Below, in pieces: positions 1-7,116 of a DNA stretch of 64,000 bases. Source of the stretch: Hyphomicrobiales bacterium (lineage in GTDB: Bacteria; Pseudomonadota; Alphaproteobacteria; Rhizobiales; Beijerinckiaceae). The notes below the pieces were generated by a model. It was not told the origin of the DNA. It worked only from the letters and a program-made list of their open reading frames with translations, and did no database searches. The stretch is taken from contig UBNE01000009.1 in NCBI GenBank assembly GCA_900466745.1, positions 1 to 64,000 of the forward strand, in the 5' to 3' direction. Both the position numbers and the translations under genes were made by a program. How positions within the stretch are numbered: the stretch's first letter is position 1; the number at the start of each line of letters is the position of its first letter.

Positions 1-427
1 GCTCGGCCGGGGCGGGAGCCGGCTCATCGGCCTCGGGCGGGACGGTGACGCCGAGGCGGCGCAATTCGGAAGCGGGCACCGCGATGGCGAGCACGCTGTG
101 CCCGTCCTGCGGCCTCAGCAGCGTGACGCCGCAGGTGACGGGCAGCGCCGCGAAGCTCGCGGTCAGCCGCAGGCGCTCCAGCCTGACGCCCGATGTCGGG
201 GCGAGGCCGCCGGCCAGCAGCGAAAGGCGTTGACGGGTGAGCGGCGGCAGCGATACGGCTGCCGGCGCGGCGCCGAGCAGGGCCCGGCCGGCCGCGTTCA
301 TGAAGCCCGGCCGGCCGGCCGCGGCGTCCCACAGGATCAGCGCGCCGCCGGCGGCAAAGGTCGTCAGGGCGGGGTCTTCACCCGCCGCAGCTCCCCATCG
401 TGCCCAGTCCTGTCCGGCTTCGCTCAT
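1..427 (-). CDS. N-terminal part of a probable PAS-type sensor histidine kinase (runs off the left edge)
   Basis: An open frame starts at an ATG at 427 (MSEAGQDWARWGAAAGEDP) and stays open for 142 codons to the window edge, so only the N-terminus is visible. The visible part reads like a degenerate PAS-like module: a segment with ALILWDAAAGRPGFMNAAGRA, then an RLERLRL segment, then a strand before a Pro/Ala-rich linker. In Rhizobiales, N-termini of this style are found on PdhS-like cytoplasmic sensor kinases, but no HisKA or ATPase domain lies in the window, so the assignment is inference. It is transcribed divergently from the phasin gene; the 222-base gap holds the phasin promoter region. 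Confidence 0.45.
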   Translation of the reverse strand, partial: MSEAGQDWARWGAAAGEDPALTTFAAGGALILWDAAAGRPGFMNAAGRALLGAAPAAVSLPPLTRQRLSLLAGGLAPTSGVRLERLRLTASFAALPVTCGVTLLRPQDGHSVLAIAVPASELRRLGVTVPPEADEPAPAPAE

Positions 428-581
428 GCTGATCCGCTCGTCCGATCCGCCTCTTTATAGCTAACAAATCTTTAATAGCTTCCAAACGCGGACGAATCCA
501 TGGAACCGAAGATAGCTCTCCCGCTTCTCCTCGAAACAGCGTTAACGTAGCCGCGCGCCGGTCCCGTCGCATCGTTGTCAT

Positions 582-609
582 TGCACTGCAGTAATGATAT
601 TGCAGTGCA
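582..609. promoter_or_regulatory. TGC-rich palindrome upstream of phasin gene; candidate PhaR operator
   Basis: Perfect 9-base inverted arms, TGCACTGCA at 582-590 and TGCAGTGCA at 601-609, are separated by 10 bases. They lie 40-68 bases before the phasin ATG. PhaR (AniA) repressors of alphaproteobacteria bind TGC-rich inverted sequences before phaP genes and are released by polyhydroxyalkanoate. The position and sequence fit such an operator. No phaR gene is in the window. Confidence 0.6.
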
Positions 610-649
610 CAATCAAATCGAGGCGCCTTTCGCAGCAGGAGGAACGATC

Positions 650-1045
650 ATGGACAGCAAGCATTCCTATGAGGTGCCGGCAGAGATGCGCGAATTCGCC
701 GAGCGCAGCGTAGAGCAGGCGCGCAAGGCTTTCGACGGTTTCATCGGTGCCGCGCAGAAGGCTGTGGATAGCGCGCATGGCTCGGCCGAGACCGCCCGCG
801 TCAACACCCAGGAAGCGACCCGCAGGGCCATCGCCTATGCCGAGAACAACGTCACGGCGGCGTTCGACTTCGCCCAGAAGCTGGTGAAGTCGAAGGACCT
901 CACCGAGGTGATGCAGCACCAGTCCGATTTCCTGAAGGCCCAGATGGCGGCGTTCCAGAACCAGATCAAGGATCTCGGCACCGCCGCCCAGGACGCGGCG
1001 GCCAAGGCCGCCGAGACCGTCAGCAAGGCCACCCGCGGCCGCTGA
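650..1045 (+). CDS. phaP: Phasin (PHB granule-associated protein)
   Basis: A 131-residue, almost wholly helical protein with amphipathic heptads and no Cys or Trp, typical of the Phasin_2 family. These proteins coat polyhydroxybutyrate granules and limit coalescence. The AEMREFAERSVEQARKAF segment near residues 11-28 and the Ala/Lys-rich helical tail are characteristic. The start is the ATG at 650, preceded by GGAGG at 639-643; an upstream in-frame start at 575 has no ribosome site and lies over the palindrome. A TGC-rich palindrome just upstream suggests PhaR control. The next gene is a second, longer phasin-like protein. Confidence 0.9.
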   Translation: MDSKHSYEVPAEMREFAERSVEQARKAFDGFIGAAQKAVDSAHGSAETARVNTQEATRRAIAYAENNVTAAFDFAQKLVKSKDLTEVMQHQSDFLKAQMAAFQNQIKDLGTAAQDAAAKAAETVSKATRGR

Positions 1046-1145
1046 GCCCGCCTGCCGGGCAGCCCGCTCCCCGGCGCTGCCCCGAGACCGATGGCCGGGC
1101 GCTTCGCCCGGCCTCCCGCCCGTCCGCCGCTGAAGGAGAGCCGTG

Positions 1146-1976
1146 ATGGTCAAGCCGCCTCCGACCCGAACCCGGGCCAAGCTCCCGGTCAGCCTGCCCC
1201 CCGTCAACGCGCTGTCCTCGGCCCCGGCCGATGGGAAGAGCGCCCCGCTCGCGCCCGCCGCCGGGCCGTCATCCGCGCCTGTGTCTGCGCCGGCCCCGTC
1301 CTCCTCTCCGCCTCCGGTTAGGTCGGCGGCGGCGCCGGCCGCCGCCCCGCCGGCCAGCGCGGCGCCTGCTCGGGCGAAGGCGCCGGGCAAGCCGCCGAGG
1401 AAGATCGTCTCTGCGAAGCTGCGGATCGAGAAGCCGGTGGCGAAGCTCGCGGCGGGGAGGCCGGCCGACCCCGTGCCGCCGGCCGCGCGCGAGATCCGGC
1501 CGGCTCAGCCCGGCCCTGCCGCGGCCAAACCCGCTGTGGGCAAGCCCGCTGCCGCCAAGCCGGTCGTTGCCAAGCCTGCCGAGCCGCCGAAGCCGGCGCC
1601 CGCCGCCCCGGCGGCCGCGCAGCCCGTCGCAGCGGCGCCGGTGGCGCCTGCCGGCAAGGAAGCGGCGAAGCCTGCCTCGCTCGATTCGCTGCCCTTGCCG
1701 CGCCCGCCGGAATTCGCCGCGCTCACCGGCGAGACGGTGATGAGCCAGGCGCTGACCATGGCGCGCGCCTTCGGAGCCCTGCAGGCGAAGATGCTGGAGC
1801 ATGCCTGCTCCGAGCTGAAGGCGACATTGGGCGAGGCCGAGACGCTGGCGCGCAGCGACAGCGCCTCCGAGGCGATCGCGCTCCAGGCCAAGGCCGTGCG
1901 CCGCAGCTACGAATCCTATGCCGAGCATCTGAAGGAGCTCGCGCGCATCGCCAACGCGGCTCTGCGCAAGGGCTGA
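1146..1976 (+). CDS. Phasin-family protein with long Ala/Pro/Lys-rich N-terminal tail
   Basis: About 276 residues. The first ~190 are a low-complexity Ala-Pro-Lys tail with repeated AKP, GKP and VAKP motifs, like histone-H1-type or PhaM/PhaF-type nucleoid-binding tails. The last ~80 residues form a helical phasin-like domain beginning near MSQALTMARAFGALQAKMLE. A plausible role is tethering PHB granules to the nucleoid or another surface, by analogy to PhaM/PhaF; this is inference. ATG at 1146 is preferred over GTG at 1143 because AAGGAG at 1133-1138 is then 7 bases away. It is 100 bases downstream of the phasin and probably co-transcribed. Confidence 0.7.
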   Translation: MVKPPPTRTRAKLPVSLPPVNALSSAPADGKSAPLAPAAGPSSAPVSAPAPSSSPPPVRSAAAPAAAPPASAAPARAKAPGKPPRKIVSAKLRIEKPVAKLAAGRPADPVPPAAREIRPAQPGPAAAKPAVGKPAAAKPVVAKPAEPPKPAPAAPAAAQPVAAAPVAPAGKEAAKPASLDSLPLPRPPEFAALTGETVMSQALTMARAFGALQAKMLEHACSELKATLGEAETLARSDSASEAIALQAKAVRRSYESYAEHLKELARIANAALRKG

Positions 1977-2004
1977 GCGGCCTTTCCGCGCGGTTGAAAC
2001 GGCC

Positions 2005-2039
2005 CCGCATCGGCGGGTGCGGCGATGCGGACGGTTTTT
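2005..2039 (+). terminator. Probable terminator after the phasin-like gene
   Basis: CCGCATCG (2005-2012) pairs perfectly with CGATGCGG (2023-2030) across a 10-base loop. A run of five T follows at 2035-2039, four bases after the stem. It lies 29 bases past the stop codon of the phasin-like gene and before the tRNA promoter. Confidence 0.5.
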
Positions 2040-2062
2040 CGCCGGGGAAGCGAATTACGCGG

Positions 2063-2091
2063 TTGCAAAAGCGCGGCGCCGGCACTAGGTT
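2063..2091 (+). promoter_or_regulatory. Candidate promoter of tRNA-His
   Basis: TTGCAA (2063-2068), a 17-base spacer, then TAGGTT (2086-2091). This is a reasonable housekeeping-sigma pair about 50 bases before the tRNA and directly after the upstream terminator. Confidence 0.45.
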
Positions 2092-2142
2092 CCGCGCCGC
2101 TGGAGACCCCGCCTCGGCGCCGGGTCGGACAGCCTGTCATGG

Positions 2143-2219
2143 GCAGCCATAGCTCAGTTGGTTAGAGCGCTAGATTGTGGATCTAGAGGTCCCCCGTTCG
2201 AGCCGGGGTGGCTGTACCA
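2143..2219 (+). tRNA. tRNA-His (anticodon GTG), alphaproteobacterial type without paired G-1
   Basis: A complete cloverleaf: acceptor strands GCAGCCA (2143-2149) and TGGCTGT (2209-2215), D-arm GCTC/GAGC, anticodon stem CTAGA/TCTAG with loop TTGTGGA (anticodon GTG at 2177-2179), and T-arm around GTTCGAG. CCA is encoded at 2217-2219. The discriminator base 73 is A and the first pair is G1:U72. The base before G1 would face A73, so the usual G-1:C73 pair is absent, as known for a large group of alphaproteobacteria. Confidence 0.95.
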
Positions 2220-2396
2220 TTTCTTTCCGAAAATCCGTGGGGTTTCCCGAATCGATCGCGCCGCGGCCTGCGGTTGCGGCTCTGCGGCCGGCGCCGAACC
2301 GCGCTCTCCGAGATGAACGAAGCTGAACAATCGCGTTCACGAAGCGTTTGGGCTGGAGAGTGTTAAGTCGCCGGGAGCAGAAAGGGAGACCCTTCC

Positions 2397-2711
2397 ATGC
2401 ATCGGTTCACGATTGCAGCCTTCATCGTCCTCGGGGGCCTGGCCGCCGCGCCCGCCGCCTATGCCGGCGAGGCGCTCGCGCCATCCCTCGCGCAAGGGCT
2501 CGACCGGCAGCCGGCCGCCTACGCGATGACGGCGGCCAAGCGCGAGCGCCTGATGATCATCCAGGAGAACATGGCGCGGCAGCGCTATTACGGCCATCGC
2601 TACGGTTATCGCGGCGGCTACGGCTACGGCTATGGTTACGGGCGCCCTCCGGGCTACCCGCCCTACGGTCCCGCCTATGGCTACCGGCGCCACTATTACG
2701 ACCATTGGTAG
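2397..2711 (+). CDS. Small secreted Gly/Tyr-rich protein
   Basis: 104 residues. A clear signal peptide (MHRFTIAAFIVLGGLAAAP) ends at AYA before GEA, about residue 23. The mature part has a short helical stretch (AKRERLMIIQENMARQ) followed by a Gly-Tyr-Arg-Pro tail with repeated YGYG and GYxPYGP and ending RRHYYDHW. Such tails occur in many small exported proteins of Hyphomicrobiales with unknown function. Start ATG 2397 has AGGGAG upstream. It is likely monocistronic: a hairpin follows and the next operon converges. Confidence 0.65.
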   Translation: MHRFTIAAFIVLGGLAAAPAAYAGEALAPSLAQGLDRQPAAYAMTAAKRERLMIIQENMARQRYYGHRYGYRGGYGYGYGYGRPPGYPPYGPAYGYRRHYYDHW

Positions 2712-2825
2712 GAGCGCTCCGGCGCGCTCCGGCATCTGACCGGAAAACGGCTTCCGCGTTTCGCAGGAAGCCGGTGCCGGGACAAAGGGCGGAGCGCCGC
2801 TTCGCCCCGTCCTGTCCGCTATCGG

Positions 2826-2851
2826 CGGCGCGGCTCTCCGGGGCCGCGCCG
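2826..2851 (+). terminator. Hairpin between convergent genes, possible terminator
   Basis: CGGCGCGGC (2826-2834) pairs perfectly with GCCGCGCCG (2843-2851), followed by TTTCATTT. It sits between the Gly/Tyr-rich gene and the end of the convergent aldolase gene. The T-tract is interrupted, so efficiency is uncertain. Confidence 0.4.
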
Positions 2852-2853
2852 TT

Positions 2854-3771
2854 TCATTTCCCCCAGCGCAGCGCCAGCGGGTCGAGCTCGCGCGCGAGTT
2901 CGAGCAGCCCTTCGCGAAGCTTGGGATGCAGCGGCGCCAGCGGGTGGCGCACCGCGTCCGACCGGATGACGCCGCCTTCCTTCATCACCGCCTTGGCGGC
3001 GCGCAGGCCGCATTGGCGGTTCTCGTAGTTGATGATCGGCAGTACCCGGGCATAGAGCGCCGCCGCCTGCTTGCGGTCGCCCGCGGCATGGGCGGCGAGG
3101 ATCGGCTTGATCAGGTCGGGAATCAGGGCCGAGGTCATCGTGCCAGTCGCGCCGGCGTCGAGATCGGCCATCAGCGTGATCGCCTCCTCGCCGTCGAAGG
3201 GCCCGACGACGGCGTCGCCGCCCGCCTCGATCAGGGCGCGCAGCTTGGCGGCCGTGCCCGGCACCTCGATCTTGAAGTAGCGGACGAGCGGCACCTCCTT
3301 CGCCAGCCGGACCATGAAGGGCACTGTCATGGTGACGCCGGAGAGCGGGGCGTCCTGCAGGATGATCGGAATGCCGCAGGCATCGGTCACGGCCTTGAAG
3401 TGCTCGATCATGCCCTGCTCGTCGGCCTTGAGCAGCGCGCCGTGATAGGGCGGCATCATCATCAGCATCTTCGCGCCGGCATCGGCCGCGGCCTTGGCGC
3501 GGGCGGCGGCGATGCGGGTCGAGAAATGCGAGGTGGTGACGATCACCGGCACGCGGCCCGCGACCTGCTCGATCGAGAGCCGCATCACCTGGTCGCGCTC
3601 CTCGTCGGTGAGCAGGAACTGCTCGGAGAAATTGGCGAGGATGCAGATGCCGTCGACACCTTGGTCGACCATCAGGTCCATGACGCGGCGGTTGCCCTCG
3701 ATATCGAGGTCGCCATTGTCGTGGAAGACGACCGGGGCGATCGGCAGGATGCCGCGATAGGGTTCGTTCAT
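2854..3771 (-). CDS. DapA/N-acetylneuraminate lyase superfamily aldolase or dehydratase with altered active site
   Basis: 305-residue class I aldolase-like TIM barrel, usual length for the DHDPS/NAL family. The Schiff-base lysine is present (K167 in VRYFKIE). Two family signatures differ: the GTTGE loop is replaced by ANFSE (residues 46-50), and the catalytic Tyr of YNxP is replaced by Gln (LQDAPLSG, Q139-D140). It is therefore unlikely to be true dihydrodipicolinate synthase. It is the last gene of an operon with a PdxA-like dehydrogenase and a Tct carboxylate importer, so it probably cleaves or dehydrates a 2-keto acid made from the imported acid. Substrate unknown. Confidence 0.8.
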   Translation of the reverse strand: MNEPYRGILPIAPVVFHDNGDLDIEGNRRVMDLMVDQGVDGICILANFSEQFLLTDEERDQVMRLSIEQVAGRVPVIVTTSHFSTRIAAARAKAAADAGAKMLMMMPPYHGALLKADEQGMIEHFKAVTDACGIPIILQDAPLSGVTMTVPFMVRLAKEVPLVRYFKIEVPGTAAKLRALIEAGGDAVVGPFDGEEAITLMADLDAGATGTMTSALIPDLIKPILAAHAAGDRKQAAALYARVLPIINYENRQCGLRAAKAVMKEGGVIRSDAVRHPLAPLHPKLREGLLELARELDPLALRWGK

Positions 3772-3799
3772 GGGGCAGGACCTTCGGCTGGGCTGAGGG

Positions 3800-5311
3800 T
3801 TAGACGGTGCGTGTTTCGCCCTGGCCGCGCAAGCGCCGCAGGCCCGCGCCGATCAGCGGCATGAACAGCAACACGAGGCCGATCGCCATCAGCGTGCCGA
3901 CCAGCGCGTTCGACCAGAAGATCGAGAGCGAGCCCTGGCTGAAGATCATCGACTGGCGGAAGGCGTCCTCCGCCTTGTCGCCGATCACCATGGCGAGCAC
4001 CAGCGGCGCGATCGGGTAGTCGAGCTTCTTGAAGAGATAGCCGACGAGGCCGAAGATCAAGGCGAGCCAGATGTCGAACTCCCGGTTCGCCGCGGTGAAG
4101 GCGCCGATGAAGCAGATCACCACGATTACCGGCCCGATGATCGCGAAGGGGATGCGCAGGATCGAGGCGAAGAGCGGCACCGTCGCCAGCACGATCACCA
4201 CGGCGACGATGTTGCCGAGATACATCGAGGCGATCAGCCCCCAGACGAAGTCGGGCCGGTCGGTGAACAGGGTCGGACCGGGGTTGAGGCCCCAAATCAT
4301 CAGCCCGCCCATCATCACGGCGGCGGTGGCGGAGCCGGGAATGCCCAGCGCCAGCATCGGCAGCATGGCCGAGGAGCCGGCGGCATGGTCGGCGGTCTCC
4401 GGGGCGATTACGCCCTCCGGCTCGCCCTTGCCGAACTTGTCCGGGTCGCGCGAGGAGCGCTTGGCCATGGCGTAGCTCATGAAGGAGGCGGCGGTCGGCC
4501 CGCCGGGGGTGATGCCCATCCAGATGCCGATCAGCGAGGACCGGGCCAGGGCGAGCCAGTAGCGCGGCAGCTTGGTCGCCGTGCGCAGCACGTCGCCGAT
4601 GCGGACCTTGGCGGCGACGCCCTCGAATTTCAGCCCTTCCTCCATGGTCAGCAGCAATTCGCCGATGCCGAACAGGCCGATGACCGCGATCAGGAAGCTG
4701 ACGCCCGCCAGCAGCACGTCGTATTCGAAGGTGAGGCGGACATTGCCCGAGACCGAATCCATGCCGATCGTCGCGAGCGAGAAGCCGATCCCCATCGAGA
4801 CCACGGTCTTGAAGGGCGAGGCGCCGCCGAGCCCGATGAAGCTCGCGAAGGTCATGAAATAGACCGCGAAATATTCGGGCGAGGAGAAGCGCAGCGCGAA
4901 ATTCGCGACCCAGCCGGACAGAAGCGTGATCAGCACGACGCCGCAGAGCGCGCCGAAGCCGGCCGAGAGGAAGGCGAAGGAGAGCGCTTCCGTCGCCTTG
5001 CCCTGCTTCGCCATGGGATGGCCGTCGAAGGTGGTGGCGACGGAGGAGGGCTCGCCCGGGATGTTGAACAGGATCGAGGTGGTCGAGCCGCCGAACAGCG
5101 CCCCCCAATAGAGCGAGGCGAGCAGGATGATCGCCGAGACCGGGTCCATGCTGAAGGTCAGCGGCAGCAAGAGCGAGACGCCGTTCGGCGCGCCCAGGCC
5201 CGGCAGCACGCCGACGAGCACGCCCAGCAGCACACCCGCGATCATCAGCAGGATGTGGTGGGCGGTGAGCGCGACCTCGAAGCCGTGCATCAGGTTGGCG
5301 ATGTTGTCCAT
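3800..5311 (-). CDS. tctA: Tripartite tricarboxylate transporter large membrane subunit TctA
   Basis: 503 residues, full length for the family, with about 12 hydrophobic segments. Signature regions are intact: GVLPGLGAPNG near residue 35 and GGSTTSILFNIPGEPSS near residues 74-90, followed by GHPMAKQG. TctA forms the transport channel of the TTT system and works with TctB and the periplasmic binding protein TctC to import carboxylates by secondary transport. It lies 15 bases downstream of tctB and 28 bases upstream of the aldolase gene, in one operon. The cargo cannot be read from sequence. Confidence 0.92.
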   Translation of the reverse strand: MDNIANLMHGFEVALTAHHILLMIAGVLLGVLVGVLPGLGAPNGVSLLLPLTFSMDPVSAIILLASLYWGALFGGSTTSILFNIPGEPSSVATTFDGHPMAKQGKATEALSFAFLSAGFGALCGVVLITLLSGWVANFALRFSSPEYFAVYFMTFASFIGLGGASPFKTVVSMGIGFSLATIGMDSVSGNVRLTFEYDVLLAGVSFLIAVIGLFGIGELLLTMEEGLKFEGVAAKVRIGDVLRTATKLPRYWLALARSSLIGIWMGITPGGPTAASFMSYAMAKRSSRDPDKFGKGEPEGVIAPETADHAAGSSAMLPMLALGIPGSATAAVMMGGLMIWGLNPGPTLFTDRPDFVWGLIASMYLGNIVAVVIVLATVPLFASILRIPFAIIGPVIVVICFIGAFTAANREFDIWLALIFGLVGYLFKKLDYPIAPLVLAMVIGDKAEDAFRQSMIFSQGSLSIFWSNALVGTLMAIGLVLLFMPLIGAGLRRLRGQGETRTV

Positions 5312-5326
5312 GCCTTGTCGCCGCTC

Positions 5327-5815
5327 TCAGAGACCGAGGAGGGGTTCGAGCGGCCCCTTGAGCAGGCCGATCTGGAAGAATTTTTCGAGCGCGAAATAGA
5401 AGAAGGCCGCCGTCAGAATGGCCGTCGCGAGGCTTGCGATCCAGCCATAGCCGCCCTGGAAGCGCATCGCGAAGACGAGATAGAGGATCGTCGCGACATA
5501 CATGCCGAGCGTCACGCTCAGCACGACGAAGGCGACGAGCGGCAACAGGAAGGAGAGCACCCGCCTGCCGCGCGCGGCGTCGAGGAAGGCGTCAGCGAGC
5601 ATCGCCTTGCCCGCCAGCCGCTTGCCGAACGTCAGCGCCAGCGTGCCGAGGCTCGCCAGCGCGACCAGCCCGCCGGCATAGAACGGGAAGGCGCCCGGCT
5701 GCGGCCCGCTGGAATCCCAGCCGATGCCGAATTCGAGCGAGCCCTTCACGATGACGAGCCCGAAGGCGAGGGTCAGGATCGCGGTGCCGATCTCGGCCCA
5801 GAAACGGGTTATCAT
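5327..5815 (-). CDS. tctB: Tripartite tricarboxylate transporter small membrane subunit TctB
   Basis: 162 residues with four predicted membrane helices, typical of TctB. The first helix is near residues 5-25 (ILTLAFGLVIVKG), and a paired hydrophobic block FLLPLVAFVVLSVTLG lies near residues 93-108. It is the small partner of TctA. Start ATG at 5815 follows a purine-rich GAGGAAG upstream. It is separated from tctC by a 235-base gap carrying a strong inverted-repeat element, which may lower expression of the membrane subunits relative to the binding protein. Confidence 0.88.
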   Translation of the reverse strand: MITRFWAEIGTAILTLAFGLVIVKGSLEFGIGWDSSGPQPGAFPFYAGGLVALASLGTLALTFGKRLAGKAMLADAFLDAARGRRVLSFLLPLVAFVVLSVTLGMYVATILYLVFAMRFQGGYGWIASLATAILTAAFFYFALEKFFQIGLLKGPLEPLLGL

Positions 5816-5873
5816 GGAGCTGGCTTCCTCGTTGCCTGAGAAGCTGGAAACGCGTTCATGAATGAAAGATGCT

Positions 5874-6008
5874 GGTCATCCCGGACGGAGCCCTCGGGTC
5901 CGATCTTCGATCGGCCCAAGGATAAACTCCGCGGAGATCCGGGATCCATGCCTGAGCCTTGATCGAAAAGCACTTTGGCATGGATCCCGGGTCAAGCCCG
6001 GGATGACC
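5874..6008. repeat. Nested inverted-repeat extragenic element inside the tct operon
   Basis: Outer perfect arms of 11 bases: GGTCATCCCGG (5874-5884) and CCGGGATGACC (5998-6008). Inner perfect arms of 14 bases: CCGGGATCCATGCC (5939-5952) and GGCATGGATCCCGG (5977-5990). The GTCATCCCGG end is a common terminus of extragenic palindromic repeats in Hyphomicrobiales. It fills the gap between tctC and tctB. Confidence 0.75.
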
Positions 6009-6050
6009 CGCGTGTTTCAGAGCCGGATCAGCACGCGCTGATCCCGAGCC

Positions 6051-7046
6051 TTACTTCACCACCCAGCCTTCCGCCTCGAACACCTTCCTGTTGGCGGCGT
6101 CGTCCTTGGCGACGAAGTCGGTGAACTCCTGGCCCTTCATGAACTTCGCCGTCTGGGCGGTGCGCTGGATGAACTCCTTCCACTCCGGCGTCTGGCTGAC
6201 CTTCTCCAGCACATTGGCGTAGTAGGTCACGGCGTCGGCCGGAACGTCGGCGGGCAGCCAGACGGTGCGCGGCATGCGGAAGGATTCGATCGGGATGCCG
6301 GCCGATTTGCAGGTCGGGACGTCGCCCCAGCCCTTGCCGTCATGGATCGGCTCGCTCTTGGCGAGCTGCTCCGGCGCGAACACGCAGAGCGGCTTGACCT
6401 GGCCGGCCTTCCACTGGCCGACATTCTCGTTGGGGTTGTTGACGTTGGAATCGATATGGCCGCCGGCGAGCTGCACCGCCGCGGCGCTGCCGCCCTGGAA
6501 CGGCACGTAGATCCATTTGGCGCCGGTGGCGTCCTGGATCATCGAGGTCAGGGTCTGGTCGGTGTCCTTCGACTGGCTGCCGCCCATCTTGAAGCCCATC
6601 GGCTTGGCCTTGACCGCGTCGATATAGGCCTTGGCGTCGGCATAGGGGGCGTCGCCCTTGACCCAGAGCAGGAACTCGTCGAGCGCCATCGCCGCGACCG
6701 GCGTCAGGTCGGTGTATTTGTAGCCGAGCTTGGCGACATAGGGCAGCAGATAGGCGTTGTTGGTGCCGAAGATCACTTCGTTCGGGTCGCCCTTCTTGCC
6801 CTTGCCGTAGACATAGCCCTCGGCGCCGGAGCCGCCGCCCTTGTTCACCACCACGATCGGCTGTTCCATCAGCTTGTGCTTGGTGATGATCGCCTGGACG
6901 AGGCGCGCGAAATTGTCGGTGCCGCCGCCGGCGCCCGAGGTCACGACGAACTCGACGGGCTTGGTCGGCTCCCAGGCCTGCGCGGCACCGAAGCCTCCGA
7001 GGGTGAGCGCGCCCGCGAGCGCGGCGGAAATCGCGATGGTCTTCAT
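6051..7046 (-). CDS. tctC: Tripartite tricarboxylate transporter substrate-binding protein TctC
   Basis: 331 residues. A signal peptide (MKTIAISAALAGALTLGG) is cleaved near AQA before WEP at about residue 23. The mature protein shows the Bug/TctC pattern: KPVEFVVTSGAGGGTDNFAR at the N-terminus, then IVVVNKGGGSGAEG and a second lobe with the DQTLTSMIQ and WIYVPFQGG regions. It binds the carboxylate in the periplasm and delivers it to TctAB. The ATG at 7046 is chosen because it begins the signal peptide and has GGGAGAA upstream; the longer open frame adds only Arg/Pro-rich sequence. It lies 70 bases downstream of the PdxA-like gene. Confidence 0.92.
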   Translation of the reverse strand: MKTIAISAALAGALTLGGFGAAQAWEPTKPVEFVVTSGAGGGTDNFARLVQAIITKHKLMEQPIVVVNKGGGSGAEGYVYGKGKKGDPNEVIFGTNNAYLLPYVAKLGYKYTDLTPVAAMALDEFLLWVKGDAPYADAKAYIDAVKAKPMGFKMGGSQSKDTDQTLTSMIQDATGAKWIYVPFQGGSAAAVQLAGGHIDSNVNNPNENVGQWKAGQVKPLCVFAPEQLAKSEPIHDGKGWGDVPTCKSAGIPIESFRMPRTVWLPADVPADAVTYYANVLEKVSQTPEWKEFIQRTAQTAKFMKGQEFTDFVAKDDAANRKVFEAEGWVVK

Positions 7047-7116
7047 CTGTTTCTCCCTGGCATGTTGATTGAACGACGCCGCTCTTGGATGGCGGCTTCG
7101 GTTGATCGGGGCCGGA

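Noticed and set aside
2143..2219. tRNA as an integration site with a genomic island after it
   Set aside because: No integrase gene and no repeat of the tRNA 3' end was noticed nearby. Downstream genes look native in composition.
4385..5839. Long plus-strand open frame opposite tctA and tctB
   Set aside because: Mirror of tctAB codons. Composition is rich in Arg, Glu and Gln with no recognisable fold.
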